Assembly: GCA_028687755.1 (NCBI GenBank)
Contig: JAQTZL010000005.1
Coordinates: 80,303-144,302 of the forward strand
DNA from: Candidatus Nanopelagicales bacterium
GTDB lineage: Bacteria > Actinomycetota > Actinomycetes > S36-B12
Direction: 5' to 3'
DNA length: 64,000 bases
How positions within the stretch are numbered: the first letter of the stretch is position 1; each line of letters starts with the position of its first letter. The notes under the pieces were generated by a model, which worked only from the letters and a program-made list of their open reading frames with translations, made no database searches and was not told where the DNA came from. Positions 1 to 8,777 of this stretch are shown here, in pieces. Made by a program: the position numbers and the translations under genes.

Positions 1-715
1 CGTCTTCTTCTACTTCAACATCTTCGTTTCGAGTTACGCGGAAACTGTGGTGTTGCAGAATCTGCATTCCTGGGAATAGTTCATTGAGATGCGATGCCAT
101 CAAATCTTCCAATGGCACGAAGCGTTGTGAACCCAGTGCTACGAAGCGCGGTAGGAGCGGGGGAACCTTTACGCGTGCGAAGAGTTCGTTTCCTGTCACT
201 GGATTGCGCACCACTACTGCAAGGTTGAGCGACAATCCACTGATGTACGGGAACGGGTGTGAAGGGTCAACTGCAAGCGGAGTTAGCACAGGGAAGACTT
301 GTGCATGGAAGAACTTGTCGAGGAAATCGCGTTCATCTGCTGTGAGTTGCTCATAACGAAGCAATTCGATGCCTGCTGAACGCATCTCTGGGAGAACTTC
401 ACCCTGAAATACCTGTGCATGCTCGCGTTGGAGGGCGTGCGCACGTTCCCAGATTGATTCCAGTACATCCTTGGGGCTTTTGCCACTGGCTGATCGCACC
501 GCGATCCCGGTAGCGATGCGTCGTTTAAGGCCCGCGACTCGCACCATGAAGAATTCATCGAGGTTACTTGCAAAAATCGCGAGGAATTTGGCCCGCTCCA
601 GCACCGGGAGATTGGCATCCTCGGCTAGTTCCAAGACCCGTTGGTTAAAGGCCAGCCAGGAGAGCTCACGATCCAGAAATCGATCGACGGGAAGGTCAGT
701 AAATGAATTCGACAC
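1..715 (-). CDS. ppk: Polyphosphate kinase PPK1, N-terminal part (cut by window edge)
   Basis: PPK1 reversibly builds polyphosphate from the gamma phosphate of ATP. Only the first 238 or so residues are inside the window, covering the N-terminal domain and the start of the head domain. Reading the minus strand gives conserved PPK1 blocks such as [36 protein letters not shown] and [19 protein letters not shown]. The GTG at 715-713 is the only possible start, because an in-frame TGA lies just upstream at 728-726; the Shine-Dalgarno signal is weak. It follows mshD by 40 bp, so the two may be cotranscribed. PPK fits the phosphate theme set by phoU and senX3-regX3 nearby. The family call is secure; the rest of the enzyme is not visible. 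Confidence 0.93.
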   Translation of the reverse strand, partial: MSNSFTDLPVDRFLDRELSWLAFNQRVLELAEDANLPVLERAKFLAIFASNLDEFFMVRVAGLKRRIATGIAVRSASGKSPKDVLESIWERAHALQREHAQVFQGEVLPEMRSAGIELLRYEQLTADERDFLDKFFHAQVFPVLTPLAVDPSHPFPYISGLSLNLAVVVRNPVTGNELFARVKVPPLLPRFVALGSQRFVPLEDLMASHLNELFPGMQILQHHSFRVTRNEDVEVEED

Positions 716-755
716 CCGTGCATGGTGTCACAAGAAGATGAACAGTTCTTGGCCG

Positions 756-1694
756 TTAGGTGAGCGATCCATGGCGATACATGACATCGACATCCCAGCG
801 GGAGAACCCAAGGGTTTCGTAGAGGGTGATCGCGGAGGTATTTGAGGCGTCCACGTACAACATGCTCTGCACCAGCCCTTGGGCCCGCAGGTGATGCAAT
901 CCAGCCAAGGTCAGGGCCTTGCCCAAGCCCTTGCCCTGGAGGGTTGGGTCTACGCCCACCACATAAACCTCGCCGATGGCATCGTGAACATGAGGATTTT
1001 CGGGTGTCGCCTGAACGACCCCGTGGATTTTCGTCCAGTGAAAGCCCAGCATTTTCCCACTGTCTCGATCGGCCGCTACGAGGAAACCCGGGATGGAAAA
1101 CCAAGGCTCAGCCATTCGACGATGAAGATCGTCAAGAGTCCAGTCACCTTGTTCATCGTGGCCAGCAAAGGCCTTTGCGTTGAGAGCAACCCACTCTTGG
1201 TCATCATGACCGGGAATAAAGGAACGCAGGACGACATCGTCGCTGAAGCGCGCTGGTGGAAGTGGTGCAAGAAGTGATCGACGCATTTGCCACAGTGTTC
1301 GTGCGTGGCGAAATCCCATGGCTTTAGCCCATTGACCTGCGATCGCTTGTTCGCCGTGTGCCCAAAGGCGCAAGTTGCCAGCCGGTGCAGCATCGACAAG
1401 TGCTCGAATTAATTCCGTTCCAAGACCTTGTCGACGAAAGTCGGGCGCGACGGCGATTTCTGCACTTGGCCCTTCGACCTTGTCAGTGATGTCAAGGTGT
1501 GCGTATGCGATGAGTGCGGACTCTTCAAACTTCAGGAAATGCAAGCCTTGATCATCGCCGCCGTGGCGAAGGTGCAGGAATACGTGCTCCGATATTGGGG
1601 AAAGTCCATCGTGCAGGGTGATTTCATCAATAAGCGCAACGGCTTCGTCGATTTGCGACTGGTCAAGACGCGTAACGATCTCCATTTGGCCCAC
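756..1694 (-). CDS. mshD: Mycothiol synthase MshD (tandem GNAT acetyltransferase)
   Basis: MshD catalyses the last step of mycothiol synthesis, acetylating Cys-GlcN-Ins with acetyl-CoA. The 312-residue product has the two tandem GNAT folds of the family, each with its acetyl-CoA loop: RRQGLG near residue 88 and LQGKGLGKAL near residue 254. Length is normal. The ATG at 1694 lies 2 bp after the glnR stop, so the two genes are almost certainly one transcript. GlnR followed by MshD is the order known in Mycobacterium (Rv0818-Rv0819). With mshA at 8.8-10.1 kb, the window holds two of the four mycothiol genes, pointing to an actinobacterium that uses mycothiol as its main low-molecular-weight thiol. 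Confidence 0.93.
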   Translation of the reverse strand: MGQMEIVTRLDQSQIDEAVALIDEITLHDGLSPISEHVFLHLRHGGDDQGLHFLKFEESALIAYAHLDITDKVEGPSAEIAVAPDFRRQGLGTELIRALVDAAPAGNLRLWAHGEQAIAGQWAKAMGFRHARTLWQMRRSLLAPLPPARFSDDVVLRSFIPGHDDQEWVALNAKAFAGHDEQGDWTLDDLHRRMAEPWFSIPGFLVAADRDSGKMLGFHWTKIHGVVQATPENPHVHDAIGEVYVVGVDPTLQGKGLGKALTLAGLHHLRAQGLVQSMLYVDASNTSAITLYETLGFSRWDVDVMYRHGSLT

Positions 1695-1696
1695 TG

Positions 1697-2431
1697 CTAA
1701 TTCAGCCCAATGCCGACTTCATCAACGGCGAGTACCGCCATCGTTGCTTGGTCGATGTTTTGTGGAACAAAGCGGTAACCGACGTTTCGCACTGTGCCAA
1801 TCATGGCCTCGTGTTCAGTACCGAGCTTTGCGCGCAAACGACGGACGTGAACGTCGACAGTGCGGGTGCCGCCGAAGTAGTCGTAACCCCACACTTCTTG
1901 AAGGAGTAGCGCACGCGTGAATACGCGCCCAGGGTGTTGGGCTAGGAATTTCAAGAGTTCGAATTCCTTGAACGTGAGATCAAGTGCACGCCCGCGAAGT
2001 TTGGCTGTGTAGGTGCCTTCATCGATCATGAGTTCACCGCTGCGAATTTCTTCGTTGTTGCCCGATTCAAGATCAACACCTGGAGTCAAGCGCGATGCAG
2101 CCAACCGAAGACGTGCTTCGACCTCTGCAGGCGAAGCGGTATCTAGGAGCACTTCATCGATGCCCCAGTCCCATTGCACTGCGGAGAGACCGCCTTCGGT
2201 CGTCACAAGTACGAGTGGTGCGTCGATGCCTGTGTGCTGAAGTAGGCGAGTTAATCCACGCACGGCTGGTAGATCCCGGCGGCCATCGACCAGCAAGACA
2301 TCACATTCAGGTGCATTGAGAAGAGCTGTGGGTTCGGCAGGAAGAGTGCGCACTTGGTGGGTAAGCAACGCCAGTGCCGGGAGAACCTCTGTCGAGGATT
2401 CAAGCGCGCGAGTGAGCAAGACGATTCGCAT
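1697..2431 (-). CDS. glnR: GlnR-type nitrogen response regulator (OmpR/PhoB winged helix)
   Basis: GlnR is the global nitrogen regulator of many actinobacteria, acting on glutamine synthetase and ammonium uptake genes. The protein has an atypical N-terminal receiver domain ([30 protein letters not shown]) lacking the usual acidic pocket. A C-terminal winged helix carries [20 protein letters not shown] and the recognition region [18 protein letters not shown]. Both halves match GlnR far better than PhoB-type regulators. I place the start at the ATG at 2431 because it has a strong GGAGGTGATCAAG ribosome site; a longer in-frame reading to 2473 would overlap the divergent hydrolase gene. It is followed immediately by mshD. 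No glnA, amt or other known GlnR target lies in this window. Confidence 0.9.
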   Translation of the reverse strand: MRIVLLTRALESSTEVLPALALLTHQVRTLPAEPTALLNAPECDVLLVDGRRDLPAVRGLTRLLQHTGIDAPLVLVTTEGGLSAVQWDWGIDEVLLDTASPAEVEARLRLAASRLTPGVDLESGNNEEIRSGELMIDEGTYTAKLRGRALDLTFKEFELLKFLAQHPGRVFTRALLLQEVWGYDYFGGTRTVDVHVRRLRAKLGTEHEAMIGTVRNVGYRFVPQNIDQATMAVLAVDEVGIGLN

Positions 2432-2471
2432 CTTGATCACCTCCGTTATTGCTCTAGGGGACAATGCTCCC

Positions 2472-3272
2472 ATGGATCAGTCCAGTGCGGCCACTCTGGT
2501 GACAGCGGACGGCGTCCAGGTCAAGGTTCGATTGACGTCGGGGCCCGGCTCGCTGGCCTTCGTTGTGGCCCATGGCATCACCGGACACGGCGAGCATGAA
2601 CACGTCAGGTCAATCGTTGATCACCTGAGTGAGTATGGCGCGGTCATCACCGTGGACCTGCGAGGTCACGGTGGTTCTGGTGGTCAATCAACTGTGGGCA
2701 TGTGGGAAGTCCTCGATGTTGATCGTGCTGTGGCTTGGGCTCGGGAACTTGGGTTTCGGAGCGTAGTTTCGGTTGGCTTCTCTTTGGGTGCGGCGGTGTG
2801 CATTCGACAGGCCGCCTTGGCCTTGCATCCAGAATTGACGTCAGAGGCCGATCCTGGAGTGGGCAACCCCGTTGATGCAATCGTGACGGTCAGTGGCCCG
2901 GCATTTTGGTACTACCGAGGCACCAAGGTGATGCGCCTATTGCATTGGTGTGTTGAGACAAAGCCTGGTCGTCTCCTCCTTCGAGCAAAGGGCACGCTTA
3001 TTCGACCGGTGGAGTGGCCGCAGCTGCGCCCTATTGAGCCGCACGTGGCAGCAGGACTGCTGGACAGCACGCCGTTGTTGGTCGTGCATGGCACCAAGGA
3101 TCGGTATTTCCCTGTGGAGCATCCCCAGGCAATTCATCGTGCCGCGGTGACAAGCGGGCATCCAGATGTTGACCTTTGGCTCTTAACTGGGGTCGGGCAT
3201 GCGGAAGCCGCAGTTGCGATGGATACGATCGATGAAATTGCGAAATGGAGCTTGGCTAGATGCTCGGATTAA
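2472..3272 (+). CDS. Alpha/beta hydrolase
   Basis: A 266-residue alpha/beta hydrolase with a full catalytic triad by motif: nucleophile Ser104 in GFSLGA, acid Asp210 in HGTKDRYFP, and base His243 in GVGHAE. An oxyanion-type HGITGHG lies near residue 34. The substrate cannot be read from sequence; serine aminopeptidase, esterase or lipase-like activity are all possible. The start chosen is the ATG at 2472, 40 bp from the divergent glnR start, with no clear Shine-Dalgarno sequence, so the message may be leaderless. Its last 13 bases overlap the thioredoxin-like gene, so these two are very likely cotranscribed. No signal peptide is seen. Confidence 0.85.
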   Translation: MDQSSAATLVTADGVQVKVRLTSGPGSLAFVVAHGITGHGEHEHVRSIVDHLSEYGAVITVDLRGHGGSGGQSTVGMWEVLDVDRAVAWARELGFRSVVSVGFSLGAAVCIRQAALALHPELTSEADPGVGNPVDAIVTVSGPAFWYYRGTKVMRLLHWCVETKPGRLLLRAKGTLIRPVEWPQLRPIEPHVAAGLLDSTPLLVVHGTKDRYFPVEHPQAIHRAAVTSGHPDVDLWLLTGVGHAEAAVAMDTIDEIAKWSLARCSD

Positions 3273-3733
3273 TTCTGCTTGTCGCGGTACTCGCGCTTGC
3301 CAGCATCTTTGGCCTATGGCGCAAAAAGACCGACGGCACGATGAAATCAGTGGCTGCGCCTGTTCCTGTCGCTGATGATGCTCCCGAAGTTGGTGTTGAG
3401 ACAGCTTCCGTTGCCGAGCATGGAGGAGAGAGGCTCAGCGCTGAAGCGCTGGGGTCTTCCCTTGGTACCCATGCCACGCTGGTGCAGTTTTCTACAGCTT
3501 TTTGCCAACCGTGCCGCGCTACTCGCCGCATTTTGGACGAAGTTGCATCCATGGTTCCAGGCACCGTTCACCTTGAAATTGATGCGGAAGCTCACCTTGA
3601 TTTGGTCCGGCAACTTGATATCCGCCGGACCCCAACAGTCCTTGTGTTGAACTCAAGCGGAGTGATTACCAAGCGAGCTGTGGGTATGCCACGTAAGGCA
3701 GATGTGATCGCCGCTCTCGGAGACGTGCTGTAG
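3260..3733 (+). CDS. Membrane-anchored thioredoxin-like protein
   Basis: A 157-residue protein with one N-terminal hydrophobic segment (residues 2-19, followed by RKK), a linker rich in Ala, Val and Glu, and a thioredoxin fold from about residue 60. The active-site motif is CQPC (Cys82, Cys85) within STAFCQPCRAT, and the cis-proline loop RRTPTVLVL is present. By the positive-inside rule the fold should face outside the membrane, where it would reduce or isomerise disulfides. The ATG at 3260 overlaps the end of the hydrolase gene. The next gene is a DUF4395 membrane protein, a known genomic partner of thioredoxin-like genes in actinobacteria. The specific substrate is unknown. Confidence 0.85.
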   Translation: MLGLILLVAVLALASIFGLWRKKTDGTMKSVAAPVPVADDAPEVGVETASVAEHGGERLSAEALGSSLGTHATLVQFSTAFCQPCRATRRILDEVASMVPGTVHLEIDAEAHLDLVRQLDIRRTPTVLVLNSSGVITKRAVGMPRKADVIAALGDVL

Positions 3734-3808
3734 GTCTTTAATTGCAAAGGCTTTGCATGAACATTTTCCGGCCTTGTTGCACGTAGGTACCTGTGTAACT
3801 CTAGGGAA

Positions 3809-4273
3809 ATGTCATCCCCAGCGTTGTGTGATCCAGAGGTAGAAGTTGATGTGCGCGGCCCACGTTTCGCCGCAGCTATCACTGTGCTGGTACTGGCCGC
3901 ATCACTATTAACAGTCGGCACAGCAGTGGCAACGACACTCCTCGTGATTCAAACGGTGGTGTTTGGGTTGGGGGCCTTTATCGGATTAAAGGCTCAGCCA
4001 TACGGAATTATTTTCCGCACAGTTGTGCAGCCACGACTTGCACCTGCAACGGATTTTGAAGCGATTGCACCACCTCGCTTTGCAGCGTTGGTTGGATTCA
4101 TATTCACCGCAGTTGCACTTATTGGTGTGGTTACGGGCGTTGACGCTGTCACATACATCGCTGTGGCATTCGCACTTGCGGCTGCATTTTTGAATGCAGC
4201 CTTTGGTTTTTGCTTGGGTTGCGAAATGTTTTTATTGGGCAAGCGGGTCTTCTCTCGCCCAGCCGGTGTCTAA
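3809..4273 (+). CDS. DUF4395 membrane protein
   Basis: A 154-residue integral membrane protein with about four hydrophobic segments (roughly residues 20-38, 44-60, 91-110 and 114-135). Near the C-terminus it carries the GFCLGCE signature with Cys135 and Cys138, which is diagnostic for DUF4395. The paired cysteines at a membrane face, and the thioredoxin-like gene just upstream, suggest a thiol-disulfide role, but no activity is established. The ATG at 3809 has no Shine-Dalgarno sequence and lies a few bases after a TAACTCTAGGG stretch that could be a -10 element for a leaderless message. It ends 3 bp from the convergent DsrE-like gene. Confidence 0.82.
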   Translation: MSSPALCDPEVEVDVRGPRFAAAITVLVLAASLLTVGTAVATTLLVIQTVVFGLGAFIGLKAQPYGIIFRTVVQPRLAPATDFEAIAPPRFAALVGFIFTAVALIGVVTGVDAVTYIAVAFALAAAFLNAAFGFCLGCEMFLLGKRVFSRPAGV

Positions 4274-4276
4274 AAC

Positions 4277-4636
4277 CTAGTAGACCAACGCTTGCACTTC
4301 GGCGCCAAGAATTTCTTCCACAAAGCTCGCAGCCCCCGCGATGCGAATTTCATCGATGACATCGCTAGGTGAAATGTCGCGGCGTTGAGCGCACTGCGAA
4401 CATAACGTGACACTTCCCTCTGCCAGCACCGCGTCTAGAAGGTCATTGAGTGCTGCTGCATGCGCCAAGGTGAATTCCCCGGCTCGGCCAGGTAAGGCGA
4501 ACCAGGCAGCCTCTCCCGTGAGCCAAAGCGAGACCTGAGCGCCTGAAGCAACGGCTGTTGCAGCCACGGTGAACCCCTGAGCGCAGCGCTCAGGATCATC
4601 TGCTCCCGCTGTGACCTTTACGACCAACTGCCTCAT
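4277..4636 (-). CDS. DsrE/DsrF-like family protein
   Basis: A small protein of 119 residues starting MRQLVVKVTAGADDPERCAQGF, with the alternating hydrophobic strands and AHAAALNDLLDAVL helix of the DsrE/DsrF/TusD fold. It contains SLWLTGEAAWFALPG and a CSQC pair (TLCSQCAQRRDI) that could act in sulfur or thiol transfer. The start at 4636 is preferred for its GGGAG ribosome site 8-10 bases upstream; a longer reading to 4672 is possible. It is divergent from the 33-aa membrane peptide gene at 4671. Sulfur relay or peroxiredoxin-like function is inferred from fold only. Confidence 0.7.
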   Translation of the reverse strand: MRQLVVKVTAGADDPERCAQGFTVAATAVASGAQVSLWLTGEAAWFALPGRAGEFTLAHAAALNDLLDAVLAEGSVTLCSQCAQRRDISPSDVIDEIRIAGAASFVEEILGAEVQALVY

Positions 4637-4670
4637 GCCATTTACTCCCATGGACGATAGGCTGCCGTAC

Positions 4671-4772
4671 ATGTTAGAAATCGTCTACACGAGTCTGTTG
4701 GTCGGCGCTCTTGCTCTTGCGGGTTGGGTTGCCTTTGTTGTCGTCTTTCGGCTGTTTAAGAGCCAAGGCTGA
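4671..4772 (+). CDS. 33-residue single-pass membrane peptide
   Basis: A short reading frame, ATG at 4671 to TGA at 4772, encoding 33 residues. It starts MLEIVYTSLLVGALALAG, continues as one hydrophobic helix to about residue 26, and ends FRLFKSQG, giving a charged cytoplasmic tail. The stop lies 5 bp before the nitrobindin start, suggesting cotranscription. A possible -10 element (GATAGGCT) lies about 10 bp before the ATG, so the message may be leaderless. I do not recognise the family. It could be a membrane tether or accessory peptide for a neighbouring gene; the call depends on length, hydrophobicity and tight spacing only. Confidence 0.55.
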   Translation: MLEIVYTSLLVGALALAGWVAFVVVFRLFKSQG

Positions 4773-4777
4773 TCTCA

Positions 4778-5323
4778 ATGGATGCGGACGCAGTCAAAGC
4801 TGAACTTGCGCCCATCTCTTGGCTGATTGGCCACTGGGTTGGCGTCGGCACGGGGCATTACCCCACCATTGAAGACTTCCGGTTTGGCCAGGAGATTGTC
4901 TTCAGCACCGACGGACGCCCATTCCTGAACTATTCCTCTCGCAGTTGGTTGCTCGATGAAGAGGGCAATCGCCTTCGTCCGCTTGCATCGGAGTCGGGTT
5001 TTATCCGCCCACGCCCTGATAACCACCTAGAGATGCAACTCTCGCACCCCACGGGCTATGCCGAAATTTGGTACGGCAAGGTTGAAGTCACTGGCATTGA
5101 ACAGGCAGTGATTACTGGTGCACGCGCAGAAATGCGCACTGATCTTGTTGCGCGTACGGAAAGTGCAAAGGAATACACCGAGGGCCATCGCCTCTATGGA
5201 TTAGTTGAAGGCAAGCTGCTTTGGACCTTCGATATGGCAGCAATGGGCCAGCCGATCAGCAATCACCTTGCTGCATCGCTACAACGTGCAGACGTGCGTG
5301 AGCCCGAGCAGTCGAGTGAATAG
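4778..5323 (+). CDS. Nitrobindin family heme-binding beta-barrel protein
   Basis: A 181-residue protein of the nitrobindin (THAP4-like, former DUF1794) family. It shows the N-terminal signature GHWVGVGTGHYP at about residues 18-29 and a run of beta-strand segments consistent with the ten-strand barrel. Family members bind ferric heme and isomerise peroxynitrite; the heme ligand is a C-terminal histidine, here most likely the one in SNHLAASLQR. The gene overlaps the Fur-family gene by 8 bp, so regulator and heme protein are probably co-expressed, which fits a response to iron, heme or nitrosative stress. The peroxynitrite activity is family knowledge, not shown here. Confidence 0.85.
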   Translation: MDADAVKAELAPISWLIGHWVGVGTGHYPTIEDFRFGQEIVFSTDGRPFLNYSSRSWLLDEEGNRLRPLASESGFIRPRPDNHLEMQLSHPTGYAEIWYGKVEVTGIEQAVITGARAEMRTDLVARTESAKEYTEGHRLYGLVEGKLLWTFDMAAMGQPISNHLAASLQRADVREPEQSSE

Positions 5324-5762
5324 CGATTGGGATCAGCGGTTACGCGAACACGGGTTTCGCATTACCCCGCAACGCCAGTTGGTTCTCGAAGCTGTTGAAC
5401 ATTTGCGGCACGGGACACCGGAAGAAATCCTTTTCGAAGTCCAACGAACGGCATCAGGTGTCAATCTTTCGACGGTGTACCGCACGCTAGAAGTACTTGA
5501 AGATGTTGGCTTGGTTACCCACGCGCATATTGGCCATGGCGCACCGACGTATCACGCAGTTGATGAAGACATTCATATTCACTTGGTCTGTGACACCTGC
5601 GGAAAAGTTTCCAGCGCACCAGGGTCAGTCGCTGATTCCTTCATTGCAGCGCTTCGAGCCAATCATGCGTTCGTCACTGACATTTCCCACATGGCGATGC
5701 ACGGTGAATGTGAATCATGTTTCAACATGTTGAGTGACAACAGCCTTGAGGTTCAATCATGA
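5316..5762 (+). CDS. Fur family metal- or peroxide-responsive repressor
   Basis: A 148-residue Fur/PerR/Zur-type regulator. The N-terminal winged helix contains HGFRITPQRQLVLEAV and LSTVYRTLEVLEDVGLV. The dimerisation domain has the metal-binding HIHLVCDTCGKV stretch and a second cysteine pair in GECESC, which together form the structural zinc site. The GTG at 5316 overlaps the nitrobindin stop; upstream in-frame codons are non-family sequence. It overlaps ygfZ by 4 bp (ATGA), so nitrobindin-fur-ygfZ look like one operon. Sequence alone does not separate iron, zinc and peroxide sensing; the heme-protein and Fe-S-protein neighbours favour iron or oxidative stress. Confidence 0.85.
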   Translation: MNSDWDQRLREHGFRITPQRQLVLEAVEHLRHGTPEEILFEVQRTASGVNLSTVYRTLEVLEDVGLVTHAHIGHGAPTYHAVDEDIHIHLVCDTCGKVSSAPGSVADSFIAALRANHAFVTDISHMAMHGECESCFNMLSDNSLEVQS

Positions 5763-6715
5763 GTGTGCAACCACCGGTAGAGGTCTTTGATCAAGGGATG
5801 GCGTGGCATTGCGGAGATCCACTAGGCGAGCAACGAAATCTCGTTGGTGGCATTGGGGTTGTTGACCTCAACAATCGCGGTGTAATCACTGTCAGTGGCC
5901 CAGATCGATTGACCTGGTTAAACGATCTGACGACACAACTTGTGAAAGATCTTGCTGTTGGGCAAAGCGCATTGGCACTGATCTTGAGCCCAAATGGTCA
6001 TGTCGAATACGAATTGCACATTGCCGACGATGGTGAAACCTGCTGGATCATCACGCAACCTGGTCAGACCGAATCACTGATCGCTTATCTGGATCGCATG
6101 CGCTTTATGTTGCGCGTTGACGTTGCTGATGTGACGGAAAATTTTGGTGTTGTTTGGGAGCCAGTGCACTCCGCAGATGAGCATCATCCAACGTGGTTGG
6201 TTCCAGAACCCTTTGCAGCTCGAGGGTTTGCTGGGCGTGAAGTGGTGATTCCTCGTAATCAATTAGCCAGTCGTCTGGGAGCTGCACCTCAAGCAGGTTC
6301 TTGGGCCTTGGAAGCTTTACGGGTTGCAGCGGGTATGCCGCGCATGAATTGCGAAACCGATCACCGCACAATTCCCAATGAAGTGAACTGGCTAAATTGC
6401 GCTGTTCATCTCAATAAGGGTTGCTATCGAGGCCAAGAAACCGTTGCCAAGGTGCATAACCTTGGGCAACCACCACGTCGATTGGCACTGATTCACCTTG
6501 ACGGATCTGATGATGAACTGCCCGTTCATGGTGAAGAAATCACCTGCAAGGGCAAGGTTGTTGGTTGGGTTGGAACAGCCGCTCGTCATTATGAAGACGG
6601 AAACATTGCGGTAGTGATGTTGAAGCGCAATGTTGCCGTAGGTGAGCAGTTAGTCATTGAACATAATGGTCACCAGATCACTGCGTTGGAGGATCCAGCT
6701 CCAGCAGGATGGTGA
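5759..6715 (+). CDS. ygfZ: YgfZ/GcvT-like folate-binding protein (Fe-S cluster repair)
   Basis: A 318-residue member of the YgfZ family, distantly related to the glycine-cleavage T protein. YgfZ binds tetrahydrofolate and supports repair or maturation of a subset of Fe-S enzymes. The hallmark KGCYRGQE lies at residues 220-227, with the reactive Cys at 222. The N-terminal part carries [16 protein letters not shown]. It starts in a 4-bp overlap with the Fur-family gene, which fits control by an iron or oxidant sensor. The 3' end overlaps the convergent dtd gene by 38 bp. Confidence 0.87.
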   Translation: MSVQPPVEVFDQGMAWHCGDPLGEQRNLVGGIGVVDLNNRGVITVSGPDRLTWLNDLTTQLVKDLAVGQSALALILSPNGHVEYELHIADDGETCWIITQPGQTESLIAYLDRMRFMLRVDVADVTENFGVVWEPVHSADEHHPTWLVPEPFAARGFAGREVVIPRNQLASRLGAAPQAGSWALEALRVAAGMPRMNCETDHRTIPNEVNWLNCAVHLNKGCYRGQETVAKVHNLGQPPRRLALIHLDGSDDELPVHGEEITCKGKVVGWVGTAARHYEDGNIAVVMLKRNVAVGEQLVIEHNGHQITALEDPAPAGW

Positions 6716-7127
6716 TCGGGCCGTCATTGGTGAAGGTCACTTTCATATCTGCACCGAATTTGCCAGTTTCAACATGTGTTCCCGCATCTTGCAAGGCTTG
6801 AACAAACGCATCCACCAAAGGTTCGGCAACTGATGCGGGAGCAGCTGCATCCCAAGTAGGGCGTCGACCTTTCTTGGTGTCCGAATACAGGGTGAATTGC
6901 GAGATCACGAGTATGGGCAAACTCAGATCACTGGCTGAAACTTCACCGGTGTCACTAGGAAAGATGCGTAGATGGTGAACTTTTTCGGCCAGTTTCTTGG
7001 CTGTTGCTGCATTATCAGTGTGGGTGACTCCAACGAGTACAACTAAGCCCGCACCTTGGAATTGACCAAGAATCTGGCCATCAACGCTGACGCTGGCATC
7101 AAGTGCTCGTTGGACAAGGGCACGCAT
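6678..7127 (-). CDS. dtd: D-aminoacyl-tRNA deacylase
   Basis: Dtd hydrolyses D-amino acids and glycine mischarged on tRNA. The 149-residue product has the family's two active-site motifs: [20 protein letters not shown] near residue 77 and the cross-subunit [10 protein letters not shown] (Gly-Pro motif) near the C-terminus. Length is exactly that of the family. It is convergent with ygfZ and overlaps it by 38 bp. The start ATG at 7127 lies 48 bp from the divergent DUF2516 gene. Confidence 0.93.
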   Translation of the reverse strand: MRALVQRALDASVSVDGQILGQFQGAGLVVLVGVTHTDNAATAKKLAEKVHHLRIFPSDTGEVSASDLSLPILVISQFTLYSDTKKGRRPTWDAAAPASVAEPLVDAFVQALQDAGTHVETGKFGADMKVTFTNDGPITILLELDPPTQ

Positions 7128-7175
7128 GCGATCACCCTTTCATAAATCCCAGATCAGATCCGTTACCGTTGCCAT

Positions 7176-7463
7176 GTGCTGTATCAAACCCAAAACATCG
7201 CGTATCTCTTGCTCACGATTTTGATTGTTGGCCTGAGTGGATTCGCCTTCATTGACTGTGTGCGCCGACCAGCACAAGCCTTTCCAGCTGTGAGTCGTCA
7301 GACCAAGGTGTTGTGGCTCGTACTTACGGGCATTGCAGCGTTAGCCAATCTTGCTATCGGTGATCCGCTATCGATATTTGGTATTGCAGGTGCTGTGATC
7401 GCGTTGGTCTATCTCTTCGATGTGCGTCCGCGCATCATCGAGATTCTCAACAACCGCTGGTAG
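7176..7463 (+). CDS. DUF2516 membrane protein
   Basis: A 95-residue membrane protein with three hydrophobic segments (about residues 8-27, 44-61 and 64-82) and the ending FDVRPRIIEI, typical of the actinobacterial DUF2516 family. Function is unknown. The start is a GTG; an overlapping ATG two bases upstream is in another frame. It ends one base before the convergent gpmA stop, leaving no room for a separate terminator. Confidence 0.75.
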   Translation: MLYQTQNIAYLLLTILIVGLSGFAFIDCVRRPAQAFPAVSRQTKVLWLVLTGIAALANLAIGDPLSIFGIAGAVIALVYLFDVRPRIIEILNNRW

Positions 7464-8234
7464 CTACTTCTTTTTACCTTGCGCCGCGACTGCAGCAGCA
7501 GCCGTTGCTGCGGCTGCAGGATCTAAGTACTCGCCACCAGGAATAAGTGGCTTGAGATTTTCATCCAAGCGATACACCAGCGGAATGCCTGTCGGGATAT
7601 TCAAACCTGCAATATCAGCATCTGAAATTCCATCAAGGTGCTTCACTAATGCGCGCAATGAATTTCCATGTGCAGCAACGAGCACCGTTTTTCCGGCACG
7701 AAGGTGCTCGGCGACAATCACGTCTTCCCAATATGGAATCAGGCGCGTAACGACGTCCTTCAAACATTCGGTAGCGGGCACCGCTTCAGGCGGCAATGCG
7801 CTGTAGCGAACTTCGTGTGTCTGCGCCCACTCATTATTTGGATCAATGGCCGGTGGTGGAGTGTCATATGAACGGCGCCACAACATGAATTGATCTTCAC
7901 CAAACTCTGCAAGGGTTTGTGCCTTGTCTTTGCCTTGAAGCGCCCCGTAGTGACGTTCATTTAACCGCCAGTTGCGCACAACGGGAATCCAGTGCAGGTC
8001 AGCAGCTTCAAGGGCGATCTGGCTGGTCTTAATCGCGCGCTTCAACAGTGAGGTGTGAACCACGTCAGGCAGGATGCCGGCTTCCTTCAGCAATTCACCG
8101 CCACGCTTAGCCTCGGCAAGGCCCTTCTCATTGAGGTCAACGTCGACCCAACCGGTAAAGAGGTTCTTGGCATTCCATTCGCTTTCGCCGTGGCGAAGCA
8201 GGATCAAGGTGTAAGGCGCCTGGCTTGTGGTCAT
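7464..8234 (-). CDS. gpmA: 2,3-bisphosphoglycerate-dependent phosphoglycerate mutase
   Basis: Glycolytic and gluconeogenic enzyme that interconverts 3- and 2-phosphoglycerate. The 256-residue protein has the catalytic phosphohistidine motif [12 protein letters not shown] (His15), the [13 protein letters not shown] substrate loop, [11 protein letters not shown], and the second histidine in [19 protein letters not shown]. It ends in an Ala-rich, Lys-terminated tail. In Mycobacterium the orthologue sits with mshA, the YbjN-like gene and senX3-regX3, as here, except that phoU is inserted between mshA and senX3. Confidence 0.95.
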   Translation of the reverse strand: MTTSQAPYTLILLRHGESEWNAKNLFTGWVDVDLNEKGLAEAKRGGELLKEAGILPDVVHTSLLKRAIKTSQIALEAADLHWIPVVRNWRLNERHYGALQGKDKAQTLAEFGEDQFMLWRRSYDTPPPAIDPNNEWAQTHEVRYSALPPEAVPATECLKDVVTRLIPYWEDVIVAEHLRAGKTVLVAAHGNSLRALVKHLDGISDADIAGLNIPTGIPLVYRLDENLKPLIPGGEYLDPAAAATAAAAVAAQGKKK

Positions 8235-8261
8235 AGACCTATTTTGCCGCCTCGACTGGGG

Positions 8262-8765
8262 TTATTGCTCACCGGGATGTTCGAGGAGGTGGCGCCAGGC
8301 TTCGAGGTTAAAGGTTGGTTCCCCTCGAGAAATGCGCCAATCCCACTCGCGCTGCATTGCGCTCAGGAAGCCCATTTCCAAAATGGGGTTGAACGATTCA
8401 TCTGAATATTCCAGAACAGAGCCCAGGAGACGATCGAGTTCGTCATCATCAATGGCTTTGAGTGAGACGCGGCCAGTCAAATAAATATCGCCGTACTGGT
8501 CGATGGAAAAGGCGACCCCATACATGCGGCGGTTCTTCTCTAGGAGCCATTCATGCACCGCTGCGTTGTTCTCTTCGGGGCAACGCGCGACAAATGCACT
8601 GACAGATACGGCATGTGTGCCCACGGCAAGCGCGACGTTTGTTTTGAGTTTCTTCACGCCTGGCAGGGTTGCAACAAAGGTTGGTCCTGCAATTTCTTCA
8701 AATTCAATTTCACTTGCCTGTAAGTACTGGCGAATGGTTGACGCAACTGCGGCTTTATCAATCAT
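8262..8765 (-). CDS. YbjN domain protein
   Basis: A 167-residue cytosolic protein of the YbjN family, which shares the type III secretion chaperone-like fold. Visible blocks are TFVATLPGVKKLKTNVALAV, the surface-charged VHEWLLEKNRRMYGVAFSI and YGDIYLTGRVSLKAIDDDEL. In actinobacteria the gene follows mshA (Rv0487 position), as here, but no biochemical role is established. I use the ATG at 8765; a GTG at 8774 is also possible and lies only 3 bp after the mshA stop, so translation is probably coupled. Confidence 0.8.
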   Translation of the reverse strand: MIDKAAVASTIRQYLQASEIEFEEIAGPTFVATLPGVKKLKTNVALAVGTHAVSVSAFVARCPEENNAAVHEWLLEKNRRMYGVAFSIDQYGDIYLTGRVSLKAIDDDELDRLLGSVLEYSDESFNPILEMGFLSAMQREWDWRISRGEPTFNLEAWRHLLEHPGEQ

Positions 8766-8777
8766 GATGCACACACG

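Noticed and set aside
625..1104. Overlapping frames across mshD and the ppk start
   Set aside because: Shadows of two well-supported genes; compositions are Arg/Pro/Cys-rich and unlike real proteins.
2316..2471. Longer start for the alpha/beta hydrolase
   Set aside because: The extra 52 residues lie on the opposite strand of glnR coding sequence and add nothing family-like.
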